A stretch of DNA of 64,000 bases from Actinomadura graeca (lineage in GTDB: Bacteria; Actinomycetota; Actinomycetes; Streptosporangiales; Streptosporangiaceae), in assembly GCF_019175365.1 (NCBI RefSeq), contig NZ_CP059572.1, positions 3,720,001 through 3,784,000 on the forward strand, written 5' to 3'. The position numbers and the translations under genes were made by a program. Numbering within the stretch: position 1 is the first letter of the stretch; each line of letters begins with the position of its first letter. The notes under the pieces are model-generated. The model saw only the letters and a program-made list of their open reading frames with translations. It searched no databases and had not been told where the DNA came from. Positions 1 through 8,192 of the stretch are shown here, in pieces.

Positions 1-408
1 GCGCCGTTTCCTCGGCGAGGGACGCGCCCACGAGAGTTCCAGCGCCGAGGAGTTCGGGTGCGTCGTGGTGCACGGCTGCGCCGGTCCGCGGACCGCTACC
101 CACGCGACGCGCGGCTCGCCGCATTGCTGGCCGACCTGCGCACCGGCAGCGAGGAGTTCCGCCGGCTGTGGGAGACCCGCCCGGTCCACGCCCCCGGCCA
201 CCGGACCAAGGTCCTCGACCACCCGGCGGGCAGGCTCCGGCTGAACTGCGACATCCTCCTCGTCCCCGAGGACGACCAGGAGGTCGTCCTGATCACGGCC
301 GACCCCGGATCCCCCTCGGCCCGCACCCTCCGCCGGCTGTCCGCATCTACGGACAGGGCGGCCGATACGGGAGATGGGGGAGGTACCGGTCCCACTGCGC
401 GCGGGTGA
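1..408 (+). CDS. MmyB-type HTH regulator, C-terminal part (possible frameshift)
   Basis: Residues encoded from about position 85 onward match the end of the MmyB-like ligand-binding domain found C-terminal to HTH domains in actinobacterial regulators: an RYPRD-R-LAAL stretch, then SEEFRRLW, then KVLDHP-GRL and LTADPGSPS-like wording. The HTH half lies left of the window. Before about position 55 the expected MmyB wording (RRFLGEGRAHE then AEEFG) reads in frame 2, while the rest reads in frame 1. The gene is therefore either frameshifted near 50-60 or affected by a base error. The last codons overlap, tail to tail, the end of the WD40 gene on the opposite strand. The family is well supported; whether the gene is intact is uncertain. 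Confidence 0.6.
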   Translation, partial: APFPRRGTRPREFQRRGVRVRRGARLRRSADRYPRDARLAALLADLRTGSEEFRRLWETRPVHAPGHRTKVLDHPAGRLRLNCDILLVPEDDQEVVLITADPGSPSARTLRRLSASTDRAADTGDGGGTGPTARG

Positions 409-3277
409 TCGTCGGCCGTGCGTGGTCGCAGGCTCGGGTGAGCGTGCGGTGGAGATCGGTGTCGATGAACTGGGACGTGCCGTCCCAGCTGCCGGTGATC
501 ACTGTGCGGCCGTCGGGAGTGAAGGCCGCCGAGGTGACGGCGTTGGTGTGTCCGGAGAAGACGGCCAGCTCGACGGGGCGTGCCGGGTCGGTGATGTCGA
601 ACAGCCGGGTGGTGCGATCGTCACCCGCGGTCGTCAGGGTATGGCCGTCGGGGCTGAAGGCCACGTGGTACACACCGTCGGTGTGGCTGGTCAACGTGGC
701 GAGCCGTGCGGGGAGCCGCGGGGGGTCGAGGCGCCACAGCCGCGTGGTGTGGTCGTCGCCGCCGGTGGCCAGCAATCGCCCGTCCGGGCTGAAGGCGACC
801 GATTCGACGGCGTCCGTGTGGTCCGTGAGGACGGCCGACTCGACGGGGTGGGCCGGGTCGTTGATCTTCCACACCCGGACGGTGTCGTCGTTGCCGCCGG
901 TCGCCAGCATCCGGCCGTCGGGACTGAAGGCGACGGTGTAGACGCCGTCGGCGTGACTGGTCAGTGTGGCCAGGTGAGTGGGGTGCCGTTGCGGGTCGAT
1001 GCGCCACAGCCGCGTGGTGTGATCGCCGCTGCCGGTGGCCAGCAATCGCCCGTCCGGGCTGAAGGCGACCGAGTCGACGGTCTCGGTGTGGCCGGGCAGG
1101 GTGACGACGTGGGCGGGATGACGGCGGTCGGTGATGTCCCAGAGCCTGGCGGTGCGGTCCCAGTTGCCGCTCCCGAGGGTCCTCCAGCTCCCGGCGGCGA
1201 GGGTCCGGCCGTCCGGGCTCAGCGCCAGGAACACCCCGTCGGTGTGGGTGGGGAGCCGTGCCAGCTCGACGGGACGCCGGTGATCGGTGAGGTCGAACAG
1301 GCGGATGGTGCGGTCCCCGCTGCCGGTGGCGAGGGTGCGTCCGTCCAGGCTGAGCGCGATCGAGGTGATCTCTTTGGCGTGGCGGATGCGCGGCGGGGTG
1401 AGTGCGCTGAGAAGACTGTTGCGGGTCTGGACGGTGGGTGCCATGCGGTAGGCGGCGAGCCCGAGCTGGACCGCCAGGGGACGGTCGCTGTTCTGCGACG
1501 CCAGAACATCGGCGGCCACGTTCTGGGCGAGGGCGGCGTTGCGCTGGCGGGTGATGGTGTGCTGCGCCCGGACGGCGGAGACGGTCGTCACCGTGGTCGT
1601 GACCGACAGCGCCGTGAGCACCAGCACCAGGTGGCGTAATCGCAGGGCCCGGCGGCGCGTCACGGCCGCCTCCTCGGCCTGGGCGGCGATGCTGGCGGTG
1701 AGGAACGCGCGCTCTTCCGAGGTCAGGTGGGGCTCGTGGGTGCCGGCCCAGTCCTCGGCCAAGGCCAGACGCGCGCCGCGGTACAGCGCCCCGGGGTCAC
1801 GTCCCAGGCCGTGCCAGGTCTTGGCGGCATCGGTGAGCTGCTGATGGATTCGCAGCCCGTCCCGGTCTTCCTGCACCCACCGCTGTAGCCGGGGCCACGC
1901 GTCGATCAGCGACTCGTGACCCAGCTGGACGCTGTCGTCGTCGACGGTGACCAGCCGGGCCGCGGCCAGCCGTCCCACCACCACCTCGGTCTCGGCGCTG
2001 TGACCGTTGCCGTCCAGATCCGCGCGGGGCAGCGGGCGGTGGGTGGCGCGACGGCCGTCGCCGACGGCGATCAGCCTGAGGAGGATCCTGCGTGCGATGT
2101 CCTGGTGCGGGGCCGGCAGCGCGGCGTAGAAGTGGTCGGCGGTGCGGGCGATGGCGCCGTCGATGCCGCCGGCCGCCTGGTAGGCGTGCAGGGTCATCGC
2201 CTTGCCGCGCCGCCGCCGCCAGGTCTCCCGCAGCGCGTGCGACACCAGCGGCAGCACCCCGGGCTGCCCCGCGGCCTCGGCGATCACGGTGGCCACCAGC
2301 GCGGGCTCGACCGTCACACGCCGCAGCGCGGCCGGTTTGACGATGACGTCGCGCAGGTCGGCCGCGGTCATCGGCGTGACCAGCACCGTCGCCTCCCGCA
2401 GCGCCTCGGCGAGGACGCGGTGCTCGGCGCACCGGGCGAAGAAGTCCGCCCGGATCCCCAGGAGCACCCGCACCCGGCTGCCCGGCCGCCGCGCCGACAC
2501 CAGCAGGTCGATGAACCGCTTTCGCGCGTCCGGGGCGGCGCACTGGGTGAAGACCTCTTCGAACTGGTCGACCACGACCAGCAGATCGCCGTCGGCCTGC
2601 CCGTCGCCCAGGTGCGGGGTCCTCTCCAGCGTCTGGGCCGCCTCGGTGATATCCGGCTCGGGCGCATCCGCCGACGGCGTTGCCCGCCTTCCCGACGCTT
2701 GCAGGACGGCGTGGGTGAACGACCGCATCGGATCGGCTCCGGGAGTCAGCATCACTGCCCGCACCCGTCCGGCCAGTCCCGGCAAGCCATGGCCGACGGC
2801 ACGCGCGGCCACGCCGGCGTGCAGGAGTGAAGACTTCCCGCTGCCTGAAGAACCCAGCACCGCCACCAGCCGGTCCGCGGCCAGTTGGCGCAACAGATCG
2901 TCCACCAGGCGCTCCCTGCCGAAGAACCACCCGGCATCCGCCTGCTGGTAGGCGGCGAGCCCCAGGTATGGGGACGTGACGTCGCCGGCCCCTTCCTCCT
3001 CTTCCTGCATGGTGACCGCGGCCGCGGCCAGTCGCCAGCGCTGTTCCCACTCGGTCCGGTCGCCTCCGCACGCCTGCGCGAAGGCCAACGTCACCGCCTG
3101 GCTGGGCAGCTGCTCGCCCCGTGCCGCCGCTGCCAGCGCCGCGGCCGAGAAGCCCGCCCGGCGGGCCAGCTCCCGATAGCCCGGCCGGCCGGCGGCCGCG
3201 CGCAGGTTCCGCAACGTCTGGGCGAACTCCTCCACCGGCCCCGCCGACGGATCGAGTGGACTCTCTCTACGACCCAT
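347..3277 (-). CDS. HTH-nSTAND1 NTPase with seven WD40 repeats
   Basis: About 976 aa. Order: a short XRE-like helix-turn-helix (about residues 15-75), an nSTAND1 NTPase with Walker A GSSGSGKSS (about 142-150) and Walker B LLVVVDQFEE (about 232-241), one hydrophobic segment near residue 545-565, and seven C-terminal WD40 repeats ending in the usual D-x-T-RLW/LFD words, enough for one complete propeller. I chose the ATG at 3277 because a GGAGGTG sits just upstream and the HTH follows directly; a GTG one codon earlier is possible. STAND proteins of this architecture are thought to be signal-triggered oligomerising switches, and the propeller would sense the ligand or partner. The target here is unknown. 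The second blade contains a short partial duplication around GSW-RTLGSGNW. Confidence 0.9.
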   Translation of the reverse strand: MGRRESPLDPSAGPVEEFAQTLRNLRAAAGRPGYRELARRAGFSAAALAAAARGEQLPSQAVTLAFAQACGGDRTEWEQRWRLAAAAVTMQEEEEGAGDVTSPYLGLAAYQQADAGWFFGRERLVDDLLRQLAADRLVAVLGSSGSGKSSLLHAGVAARAVGHGLPGLAGRVRAVMLTPGADPMRSFTHAVLQASGRRATPSADAPEPDITEAAQTLERTPHLGDGQADGDLLVVVDQFEEVFTQCAAPDARKRFIDLLVSARRPGSRVRVLLGIRADFFARCAEHRVLAEALREATVLVTPMTAADLRDVIVKPAALRRVTVEPALVATVIAEAAGQPGVLPLVSHALRETWRRRRGKAMTLHAYQAAGGIDGAIARTADHFYAALPAPHQDIARRILLRLIAVGDGRRATHRPLPRADLDGNGHSAETEVVVGRLAAARLVTVDDDSVQLGHESLIDAWPRLQRWVQEDRDGLRIHQQLTDAAKTWHGLGRDPGALYRGARLALAEDWAGTHEPHLTSEERAFLTASIAAQAEEAAVTRRRALRLRHLVLVLTALSVTTTVTTVSAVRAQHTITRQRNAALAQNVAADVLASQNSDRPLAVQLGLAAYRMAPTVQTRNSLLSALTPPRIRHAKEITSIALSLDGRTLATGSGDRTIRLFDLTDHRRPVELARLPTHTDGVFLALSPDGRTLAAGSWRTLGSGNWDRTARLWDITDRRHPAHVVTLPGHTETVDSVAFSPDGRLLATGSGDHTTRLWRIDPQRHPTHLATLTSHADGVYTVAFSPDGRMLATGGNDDTVRVWKINDPAHPVESAVLTDHTDAVESVAFSPDGRLLATGGDDHTTRLWRLDPPRLPARLATLTSHTDGVYHVAFSPDGHTLTTAGDDRTTRLFDITDPARPVELAVFSGHTNAVTSAAFTPDGRTVITGSWDGTSQFIDTDLHRTLTRACDHARPTITRAQWDRYLPHLPYRPPCP

Positions 3278-3733
3278 CACACGAGTGCACCTCCACCGGT
3301 TCGACCGGAGCAACCAGTTCGGAAAACCTGACCGGACAAGGACAGTAAATACCCCTTCTCCGCCTGTTCGGATGGCGAAAGAAGATCACTCTTTACCTTC
3401 ACGCAGGGGAATTCGGCAACCCGCCAGAGGGCGTCCGCATGCGGCCACCATTCCAACTCCGTCCAATTGAGAATCCCACTTTGACCAACCGTCCAGATCA
3501 CTCACTTGTCAGGCGGAGCGCCGGCGTCCGGCACCCGGTTGTCCACCGAAAGGCAGGGGTTGATGCACAATCTCGCGGCACCAAGGCTCAAGGAGCGCAC
3601 GGCCGGGGTGGATCTTTCAGCCGTGCACGGGGAGTCGGCTCGATGATCACAGCGCCCGGAGCGCTTCTGTCATCGCGCCGTCAATCACACGCAAGTGAAA
3701 GCCGGTGCTTTCACGATCCGGGGGTACTTTCGA
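3278..3733. other. Intergenic region between STAND gene and lipoprotein gene
   Basis: Divergent promoter space of about 450 bases. The half next to the STAND gene (about 3330-3500) is relatively AT-rich and is the likely promoter region for that gene. I see no convincing conserved ORF in it; short ORFs on both strands look random. A perfect hairpin just before the lipoprotein gene is listed separately. Confidence 0.5.
3695..3714 (+). promoter_or_regulatory. Perfect 8-bp inverted repeat upstream of lipoprotein gene
   Basis: GTGAAAGC, a four-base CGGT loop, then GCTTTCAC. It lies 20-39 bases before the ATG at 3734, so it could be an operator or a 5'-UTR hairpin. Function is inferred from position only. 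Confidence 0.4.
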
Positions 3734-4648
3734 ATGCGGCGTCCAGGGGCGGTCCTCACCGCAACGGCTGTTCTCGTCGGCGTTGCGACGGCGGGCTGCC
3801 GTCCTCGGGACCCCGACTCTGCTGTGCCCGCTCCGCACCGTGAACTCACGGACGCCGAGGAACTGCGCATTTCCGATGCCGAACAATGGCTGGTCCGCCG
3901 CTGTATGAACCGGCAGGGTTTCCCCTACTGGGAGTGGCACCCCCTGACTCTCGAAGAGAGCCGCACGATGGGTTACGTCCAGGACGACGTCACCTGGGCA
4001 CGCGAGTACGGCTACGGCAGCCGTATCGACGCCAAGGCCACGTGGGCGAGGACGCACGATCCGAACGGCGGCTACCGCCGCTCGATCTCGGGCGAGCGCG
4101 GCCGAGCGTACGACCAGGCTCTGGACGGGGGTCCGGACACCCCCGTCCTGACGGCCAGGATCCCCGGCGGCGGGACGATCCGCCGCCGTGCGGGCGGCTG
4201 CGCGGGCGAAGCCCAGAGGCTGCTCTACGGCGACCTCACGACCTGGTTCCGCGTGGACAAGATCGCGAGCAACCTTCGTGTGATCTACGTGCCGCGGATG
4301 ATGGCCGACCAGCGCTTCCGGGCGGCTTTGCGGCTCTGGTCCGCCTGCATGCACCGGGCGGGCCACCCCTACGCGGATCCCGGCCGGGCCCGCGAAGCGG
4401 CCCAGAGGCAGACCCGGGAACGGACCGGCAGGGCCTTCGAGAGGGCCTTCAAGGCCGAGACGGAGATCGCGGTGGCGGACGCGAAGTGCGCGCTCAGCAC
4501 TTCGCTCAAGTCCGTCGGCCGGGAGCGGGAGACCTACTACCTCGGGAAGCTGACCGGCGAGTACGGCGAGGACCTCGACACCTACCGCCGTCTGCGCTGG
4601 ACGGCGCTGGCACGCGCGCAAGGGCTCGTGGGTCCCCGCCCCGGCTAG
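3734..4648 (+). CDS. Secreted lipoprotein of unknown function
   Basis: About 304 aa. The N-terminus is a short Arg-Arg-Pro start, a hydrophobic stretch (AVLTATAVLVGVATAG) and a Cys at about residue 21, consistent with a lipoprotein signal peptide, though Thr at the -3 position of the lipobox is atypical. The mature part is charged, with paired cysteines (CMNRQGFPY, GGCAGE, SACMHRAGHPY, DAKCALS) that may form disulfides outside the cell. The ATG at 3734 is preferred over the upstream ATG at 3695 because it starts the signal peptide and follows GGGGG at a suitable distance. I recognise only the general pattern of actinobacterial secreted hypothetical proteins with C-x-H-x-x-G-like motifs. Confidence 0.75.
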   Translation: MRRPGAVLTATAVLVGVATAGCRPRDPDSAVPAPHRELTDAEELRISDAEQWLVRRCMNRQGFPYWEWHPLTLEESRTMGYVQDDVTWAREYGYGSRIDAKATWARTHDPNGGYRRSISGERGRAYDQALDGGPDTPVLTARIPGGGTIRRRAGGCAGEAQRLLYGDLTTWFRVDKIASNLRVIYVPRMMADQRFRAALRLWSACMHRAGHPYADPGRAREAAQRQTRERTGRAFERAFKAETEIAVADAKCALSTSLKSVGRERETYYLGKLTGEYGEDLDTYRRLRWTALARAQGLVGPRPG

Positions 4649-4752
4649 ACCGGCCCCCGCCGCGTCGACGGTCACGACCCCGCCCATCCGCTTCCACGGC
4701 GACCGGCCGTGGATCACCACGCCTCTGTCGAGGCAAACAACCAGGAGGAACA

Positions 4753-5250
4753 ATGCGAAAATGGTGTAGGGCGGTCGCCGCGCTCGTCGTGGCCGTCGCC
4801 GCGTCGGCGGTCCCGGCCGTGACGGCCCGGGCGGACGGCGCACGCCCGCCGGTACAGGGCTGCAACCGGGCGTGGCCGGGGCGCAACGGCAACATGTACG
4901 CCTGGGCCGACCTCGACTGCCAGGGCACCCTCCTCGGGAAGACCGCGGGCAACGACACGAACTGGGCCGACGGGGCGGGCCCATTCCAGAGCAGTGACAA
5001 CGACCGCGCCTCCTCGGTGATGAACGCCGGTACCCTCGGCGGCCGCGATGTCGTCGCGTTCTATCTCAACGTCGGCCTCGATTTCCTGGACGGCTACGCC
5101 TGTCTCTCCCCGAACGAGATGTTCGCCGACGACCTCAGGGACAACTACTTCCTGAGCGTCCCGTCCACCAGGAAGACCCTCAACGACAACATCTCCTCCC
5201 ACTACTGGGTGACGAAGTCCGACTGCGCCGCCGGTAGCTGGATCACCTGA
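4753..5250 (+). CDS. Secreted peptidase inhibitor I36-like protein
   Basis: 165 aa with a clear Sec signal peptide (MRKW, then an Ala/Val-rich core, cleavage near ARADG). The mature domain has the beta/gamma-crystallin-like wording of inhibitor family I36: a GN-MYAWADLDCQG start, NDTNWAD, a DNDRASSV-N segment and four cysteines likely paired in two disulfides. Family members are extracellular protease inhibitors in actinomycetes; that activity is inferred, not shown. An AGGAGGA ribosome site lies 5 bases before the ATG. The gene ends just before a strong hairpin terminator. Confidence 0.75.
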   Translation: MRKWCRAVAALVVAVAASAVPAVTARADGARPPVQGCNRAWPGRNGNMYAWADLDCQGTLLGKTAGNDTNWADGAGPFQSSDNDRASSVMNAGTLGGRDVVAFYLNVGLDFLDGYACLSPNEMFADDLRDNYFLSVPSTRKTLNDNISSHYWVTKSDCAAGSWIT

Positions 5251-5264
5251 CGAGCGGCATGACC

Positions 5265-5297
5265 GGGGCCCCGCCGATGGAGGATCGGCGGGGCCCC
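5265..5297. terminator. Bidirectional hairpin terminator
   Basis: A perfect 12-bp stem GGGGCCCCGCCG / CGGCGGGGCCCC with a 9-base loop, placed between two convergent genes (I36-like protein and amidohydrolase). Confidence 0.75.
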
Positions 5298-5342
5298 ACC
5301 CTGAGATCCGGTGGGGGCCGGCGGATGATCCCGCCGGAACGG

Positions 5343-6548
5343 TCAGTGTGCTACCTGGGCGTTTTGGATGACGTGGCGGATGTTGGCGGGGTCTGCCAGG
5401 GCGCTGATGTCGGCCAGGGGGTCGCCGTCCAGGACGATCAGGTCCGCCCGCGCGCCGTCCTGGAGGGTGCCCAGCTCGCCGGTCCTGCCCAGCAGCTCGG
5501 CGGCCGTGGTCGTCGCCGAGCGGATCACGTCGATGGGTTCCTGGACCTTGGCGCGGAGCCGGAACTCCTCGTTCTGGTAGCGGTGGGCGGGGCCCAGCAG
5601 GTCGGTGCCGAAGACCAGGGCGACGCCGGCCCGGTGGGCGCGGTCGAGGGCGTCCATTCCGGCTTCCAGCACTCCGGCGACCTTGCGGCGGCTCGCCTCC
5701 GGCAGGCCGTAGGCGTCGCCGTCACGTTCCATCGCCCAGTAGGTCGCGAGGGTCGGCACGAGGTACGCGCCGCGTTCGCGGAGGAGGTCCACGCTGCGGT
5801 CGTCGATGTAGTTGCCGTGTTCGATGCTGCGGACGCCCGCCTCCAGCGCCCGGTTCACCGCCCGCGCGGTGTAGGCGTGCGCGGCGACGTACCGGTTGGC
5901 GGCCTCGGCCTCCTCGACGATCGCGCGGAGCTCCTCCATCGAGTACTGGGTGGAGTCGATGCGGTCGGTGGGCGAGGCGATGCCGCCCGCGGCGTTGACC
6001 TTGATGTGGTCGGCGCCCTTGCGCAGCTCGTCCCGGGCGGCGGCGCGGACGGCGTCCACCCCGTCCGCGACACGGTCGCCGCCCAGGCAGCAGCGCAGGT
6101 CGGCGGGGGTGTCGTCACCGCGGGCGCGCATGTCGCCGTGGCCGCCGGTCTGGCTGAGCCCGTGGCCGCAGAACGCGAGCCTCGGCCCCCGGATCAGGCC
6201 CTCGGCCTGCGCGTCGGCCAGGCCGAAGTCGGCGCCGGACACGTCCCGGACGGTGGTGAACCCGCGCTCCAGCATGCCCGCCATGATCCGCGCGGCGTGC
6301 GCGGTGACGTAGGACGGGGGCCAGAAGCCCAGCTCACCGAGGTCGGCGGTGGCGGCGGTGACGTGGACGTGCGCGTCGATCAGGCCGGGCAGGACCACCG
6401 CGCCGTCCAGGTCCAGGACGTCCGCGTCGGCGGGGACGGGCCGTCCCAGACCGGCGATCCGGCCGTCCAGGCACAGCAGGTCGCCCTGCCGGTACTCGCC
6501 CGACTCCACGTCGAGCAGCCGGGCGTCGCGCAGCAGCAGTCCGGGCAC
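5343..6548 (-). CDS. Metal-dependent amidohydrolase (imidazolonepropionase/prolidase-like)
   Basis: 401 aa and full length. The amidohydrolase pattern is complete: VVLPGLIDAHVHV gives the first metal-binding HxH, KVNAAGG carries a likely metal or carbamylated Lys, AHAYT and SIEHGN supply the later metal His residues, and FGTDLL the catalytic Asp. The C-terminal LGTLQDGARADLIVLDGDP motif is typical of the cytosolic imidazolonepropionase/Xaa-Pro dipeptidase-like group. Substrate is not predictable. The GTG start has no good ribosome site. A TACGGT lies six bases upstream, so the mRNA could be leaderless. Confidence 0.85.
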   Translation of the reverse strand: MPGLLLRDARLLDVESGEYRQGDLLCLDGRIAGLGRPVPADADVLDLDGAVVLPGLIDAHVHVTAATADLGELGFWPPSYVTAHAARIMAGMLERGFTTVRDVSGADFGLADAQAEGLIRGPRLAFCGHGLSQTGGHGDMRARGDDTPADLRCCLGGDRVADGVDAVRAAARDELRKGADHIKVNAAGGIASPTDRIDSTQYSMEELRAIVEEAEAANRYVAAHAYTARAVNRALEAGVRSIEHGNYIDDRSVDLLRERGAYLVPTLATYWAMERDGDAYGLPEASRRKVAGVLEAGMDALDRAHRAGVALVFGTDLLGPAHRYQNEEFRLRAKVQEPIDVIRSATTTAAELLGRTGELGTLQDGARADLIVLDGDPLADISALADPANIRHVIQNAQVAH

Positions 6549-6589
6549 GGTCCAACCGTACAGACGATCACGATCGTCGTGGTAGGGCG

Positions 6590-7582
6590 TCAGAGGTGGT
6601 GGCGGAGGACGAGGTCGGCGGGGAAGGGGTCCAGGTAGGTCTGCTGGGCCAGGTACGCGAGGTGCTCTCCCTCGGCGTGGTGGCGCAGCAGCGCGACGGG
6701 GACGCTCAGCGGCGCCTCGCCCTGCCGGTAGGACTCGATGGCGGCGACGATGTCCTGCCGCCGCGCGTCGTTGAGGTGCTCGCTGAGCGGGCCGAGGACG
6801 TGCAGGAGCGCGTTGGCGTGGCGGCCCCGCCCCGGGCGGACGGCCATGGCCTGGTCGAACGCGTCGCGGTAGTCGTCCTCCAGCGCGTCGCGGTCGCGGG
6901 TGCCGGCCTGCGCGACGATCCGTCCCATCTCCCGGTAGGCGGACGGTGCGTGCGCGAGGAGCTGGAGCTTGTGGCGGCTGTGGAAGGCGACGAGGTCGCG
7001 GGGGCGCCAGTCCCCGGCGAACAGCTCGCGGAGGCGGGCGCGGGCGTAGACGCGCTCGATGAAGTGCTCGCGCAGGACGGGGTCGCGGAGACGGCCGTCC
7101 TCCTCCGCGGGCAGGTGCGGGAACGCGTCGGTGACCAGGGTGGCGAACACGCCGCGGCCCCGGCGGTCGACCGGCTGGCCGTCGGTGCGCTCGCCGGGCC
7201 CCCCGGACGCGTAGCGGGGCAGGCGCAGCAGGCCGCAGCTGGGCGAACGCGACTTGAACACGTACCCGTCGACGTCGGCGATGTCGCGGAGGCGGTCGTC
7301 GGCCAGCCGGGTCATCGCGCGGGTGTGGTCGGCGCCGTCCTTGGTGACGATGTGCTGGTCGGTGAGCAGGCGCAGGGTGGGACGCGGGGCGCCGAGGCCG
7401 ATCTCCATCTCGGGGCAGACGGGCACCCAGTCGACGTGGTGCGCGAGGGGGCCGGTGAGGAACCGGTCGCGGCTGTGGCCGCCGTTGTAGCGGACGGGTG
7501 CGCCGAGCAGGCAGCTGGACACCGCGAGGCGGGGGCGCGGATGGCCGCCGGGGGCCGGTCCGGGCGGCGGCAGCGGCGTCAC
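6590..7582 (-). CDS. DUF523-DUF1722 (YbgA-like) protein
   Basis: 330 aa. The N-terminal half is DUF523 (SSCLLGAPVRYNGGHSRD, VCPEMEIGLG, KSRSPSCG with conserved Cys). The C-terminal half is DUF1722/YbgA (LVAFHSRHKLQLLAH, Y-EMGR, and a QGEAPLSVPV-LLRHH end). The GTG start overlaps the stop of the upstream sigma-factor gene as GTGA, implying coupled translation. Biochemical function is unknown; in E. coli ybgA sits beside the photolyase gene phr, so a link to light or DNA-repair responses is plausible. Together with the B12-binding MerR protein and the ECF sigma upstream, this supports a light-response unit. Confidence 0.88.
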   Translation of the reverse strand: MTPLPPPGPAPGGHPRPRLAVSSCLLGAPVRYNGGHSRDRFLTGPLAHHVDWVPVCPEMEIGLGAPRPTLRLLTDQHIVTKDGADHTRAMTRLADDRLRDIADVDGYVFKSRSPSCGLLRLPRYASGGPGERTDGQPVDRRGRGVFATLVTDAFPHLPAEEDGRLRDPVLREHFIERVYARARLRELFAGDWRPRDLVAFHSRHKLQLLAHAPSAYREMGRIVAQAGTRDRDALEDDYRDAFDQAMAVRPGRGRHANALLHVLGPLSEHLNDARRQDIVAAIESYRQGEAPLSVPVALLRHHAEGEHLAYLAQQTYLDPFPADLVLRHHL

Positions 7583-8088
7583 AGCAGCTCCTGCATGCGG
7601 CGCAGCCCGCGGGCGGTGCGCGCCTTGACGGTGCCGAGCGGGACGGCGAGGCGGTCGGCGATCTCCCGCTGGGTCAGCTGCCCGAAGTGCGCGAGGACGA
7701 TCGCCTGCCGCTGCGGGGCGGGCAGCACCGCCAGCGCCTTGCGGACGTCGTGCGCGACGTCCAGCGCAGGCGCCGCGTCGGGCACGGCCGCGGCGTCCTC
7801 CAGCGGCACCGCGCGGCGGTGGTGGCGCGCCTCGGCGCGCAGCTGGTCGATGGCGCGCTTGCGGACGATCGCGATCACCCACGGCTCCAGGCCCCGCGCG
7901 GGGTCGAAGCGCCGCCGCGACCGCCACACCTCCAGGAACACGAGCTGGACGACGTCGTCCACGGCGTGGCCGGGCACCAGCCGGCCCGCGTGGTGGCGGA
8001 CGAGGGGCGCGAGCGTGCGGTAGCACTCGGCCAGGGCCGCCTCGTCGCCGCGTGCGAGCCGCTGTCCCAGGGTCTGTGCAGGGGTCAT
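7579..8088 (-). CDS. ECF-type RNA polymerase sigma factor
   Basis: 169 aa. It has region 2 (HAVDDVVQLVFLEVWR, then PWVIAIVRKRAIDQLR) and region 4 (LPAPQRQAIVLAHFGQLTQREIADRLAVPLGTVKARTARGL). No anti-sigma gene follows. Instead the GTGA-overlapped DUF523/DUF1722 gene is downstream and a MerR/B12-binding regulator is upstream on the same strand. This resembles the LitR/LitS arrangement of light-induced ECF sigma factors in Streptomyces, but the exact subgroup is inferred from context. The start is the ATG at 8088, with GGAG 12 bases upstream. Confidence 0.92.
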   Translation of the reverse strand: MTPAQTLGQRLARGDEAALAECYRTLAPLVRHHAGRLVPGHAVDDVVQLVFLEVWRSRRRFDPARGLEPWVIAIVRKRAIDQLRAEARHHRRAVPLEDAAAVPDAAPALDVAHDVRKALAVLPAPQRQAIVLAHFGQLTQREIADRLAVPLGTVKARTARGLRRMQELL

Positions 8089-8192
8089 GTGCAGCGTCGT
8101 CTCCAGAAGAATCGATTCAAAACTTGTTCATAGTCAAAATTCTGGGCGTGCGCAACCAGGACGACACAAAGGAAGGGGAGATCAGCGGTGGC
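8089..8192 (-). promoter_or_regulatory. AT-rich candidate promoter/operator of the sigma gene
   Basis: The 104-base gap between the MerR/B12 gene and the sigma gene contains a sharp AT-rich island at about 8105-8145. On the minus strand it reads TTTTGACTATGAACAAG, followed by TTTTGAATCGATTC. It offers a TTGACT -35-like hexamer and repeated TTGA words that could be the regulator's binding site. No obvious consensus -10 box was found, so the assignment rests on composition and position. Confidence 0.4.

Noticed and set aside
3277..3501. 74-codon minus-strand frame upstream of the STAND gene
   Set aside because: No family resemblance or ribosome site, and it covers the likely promoter of the STAND gene.
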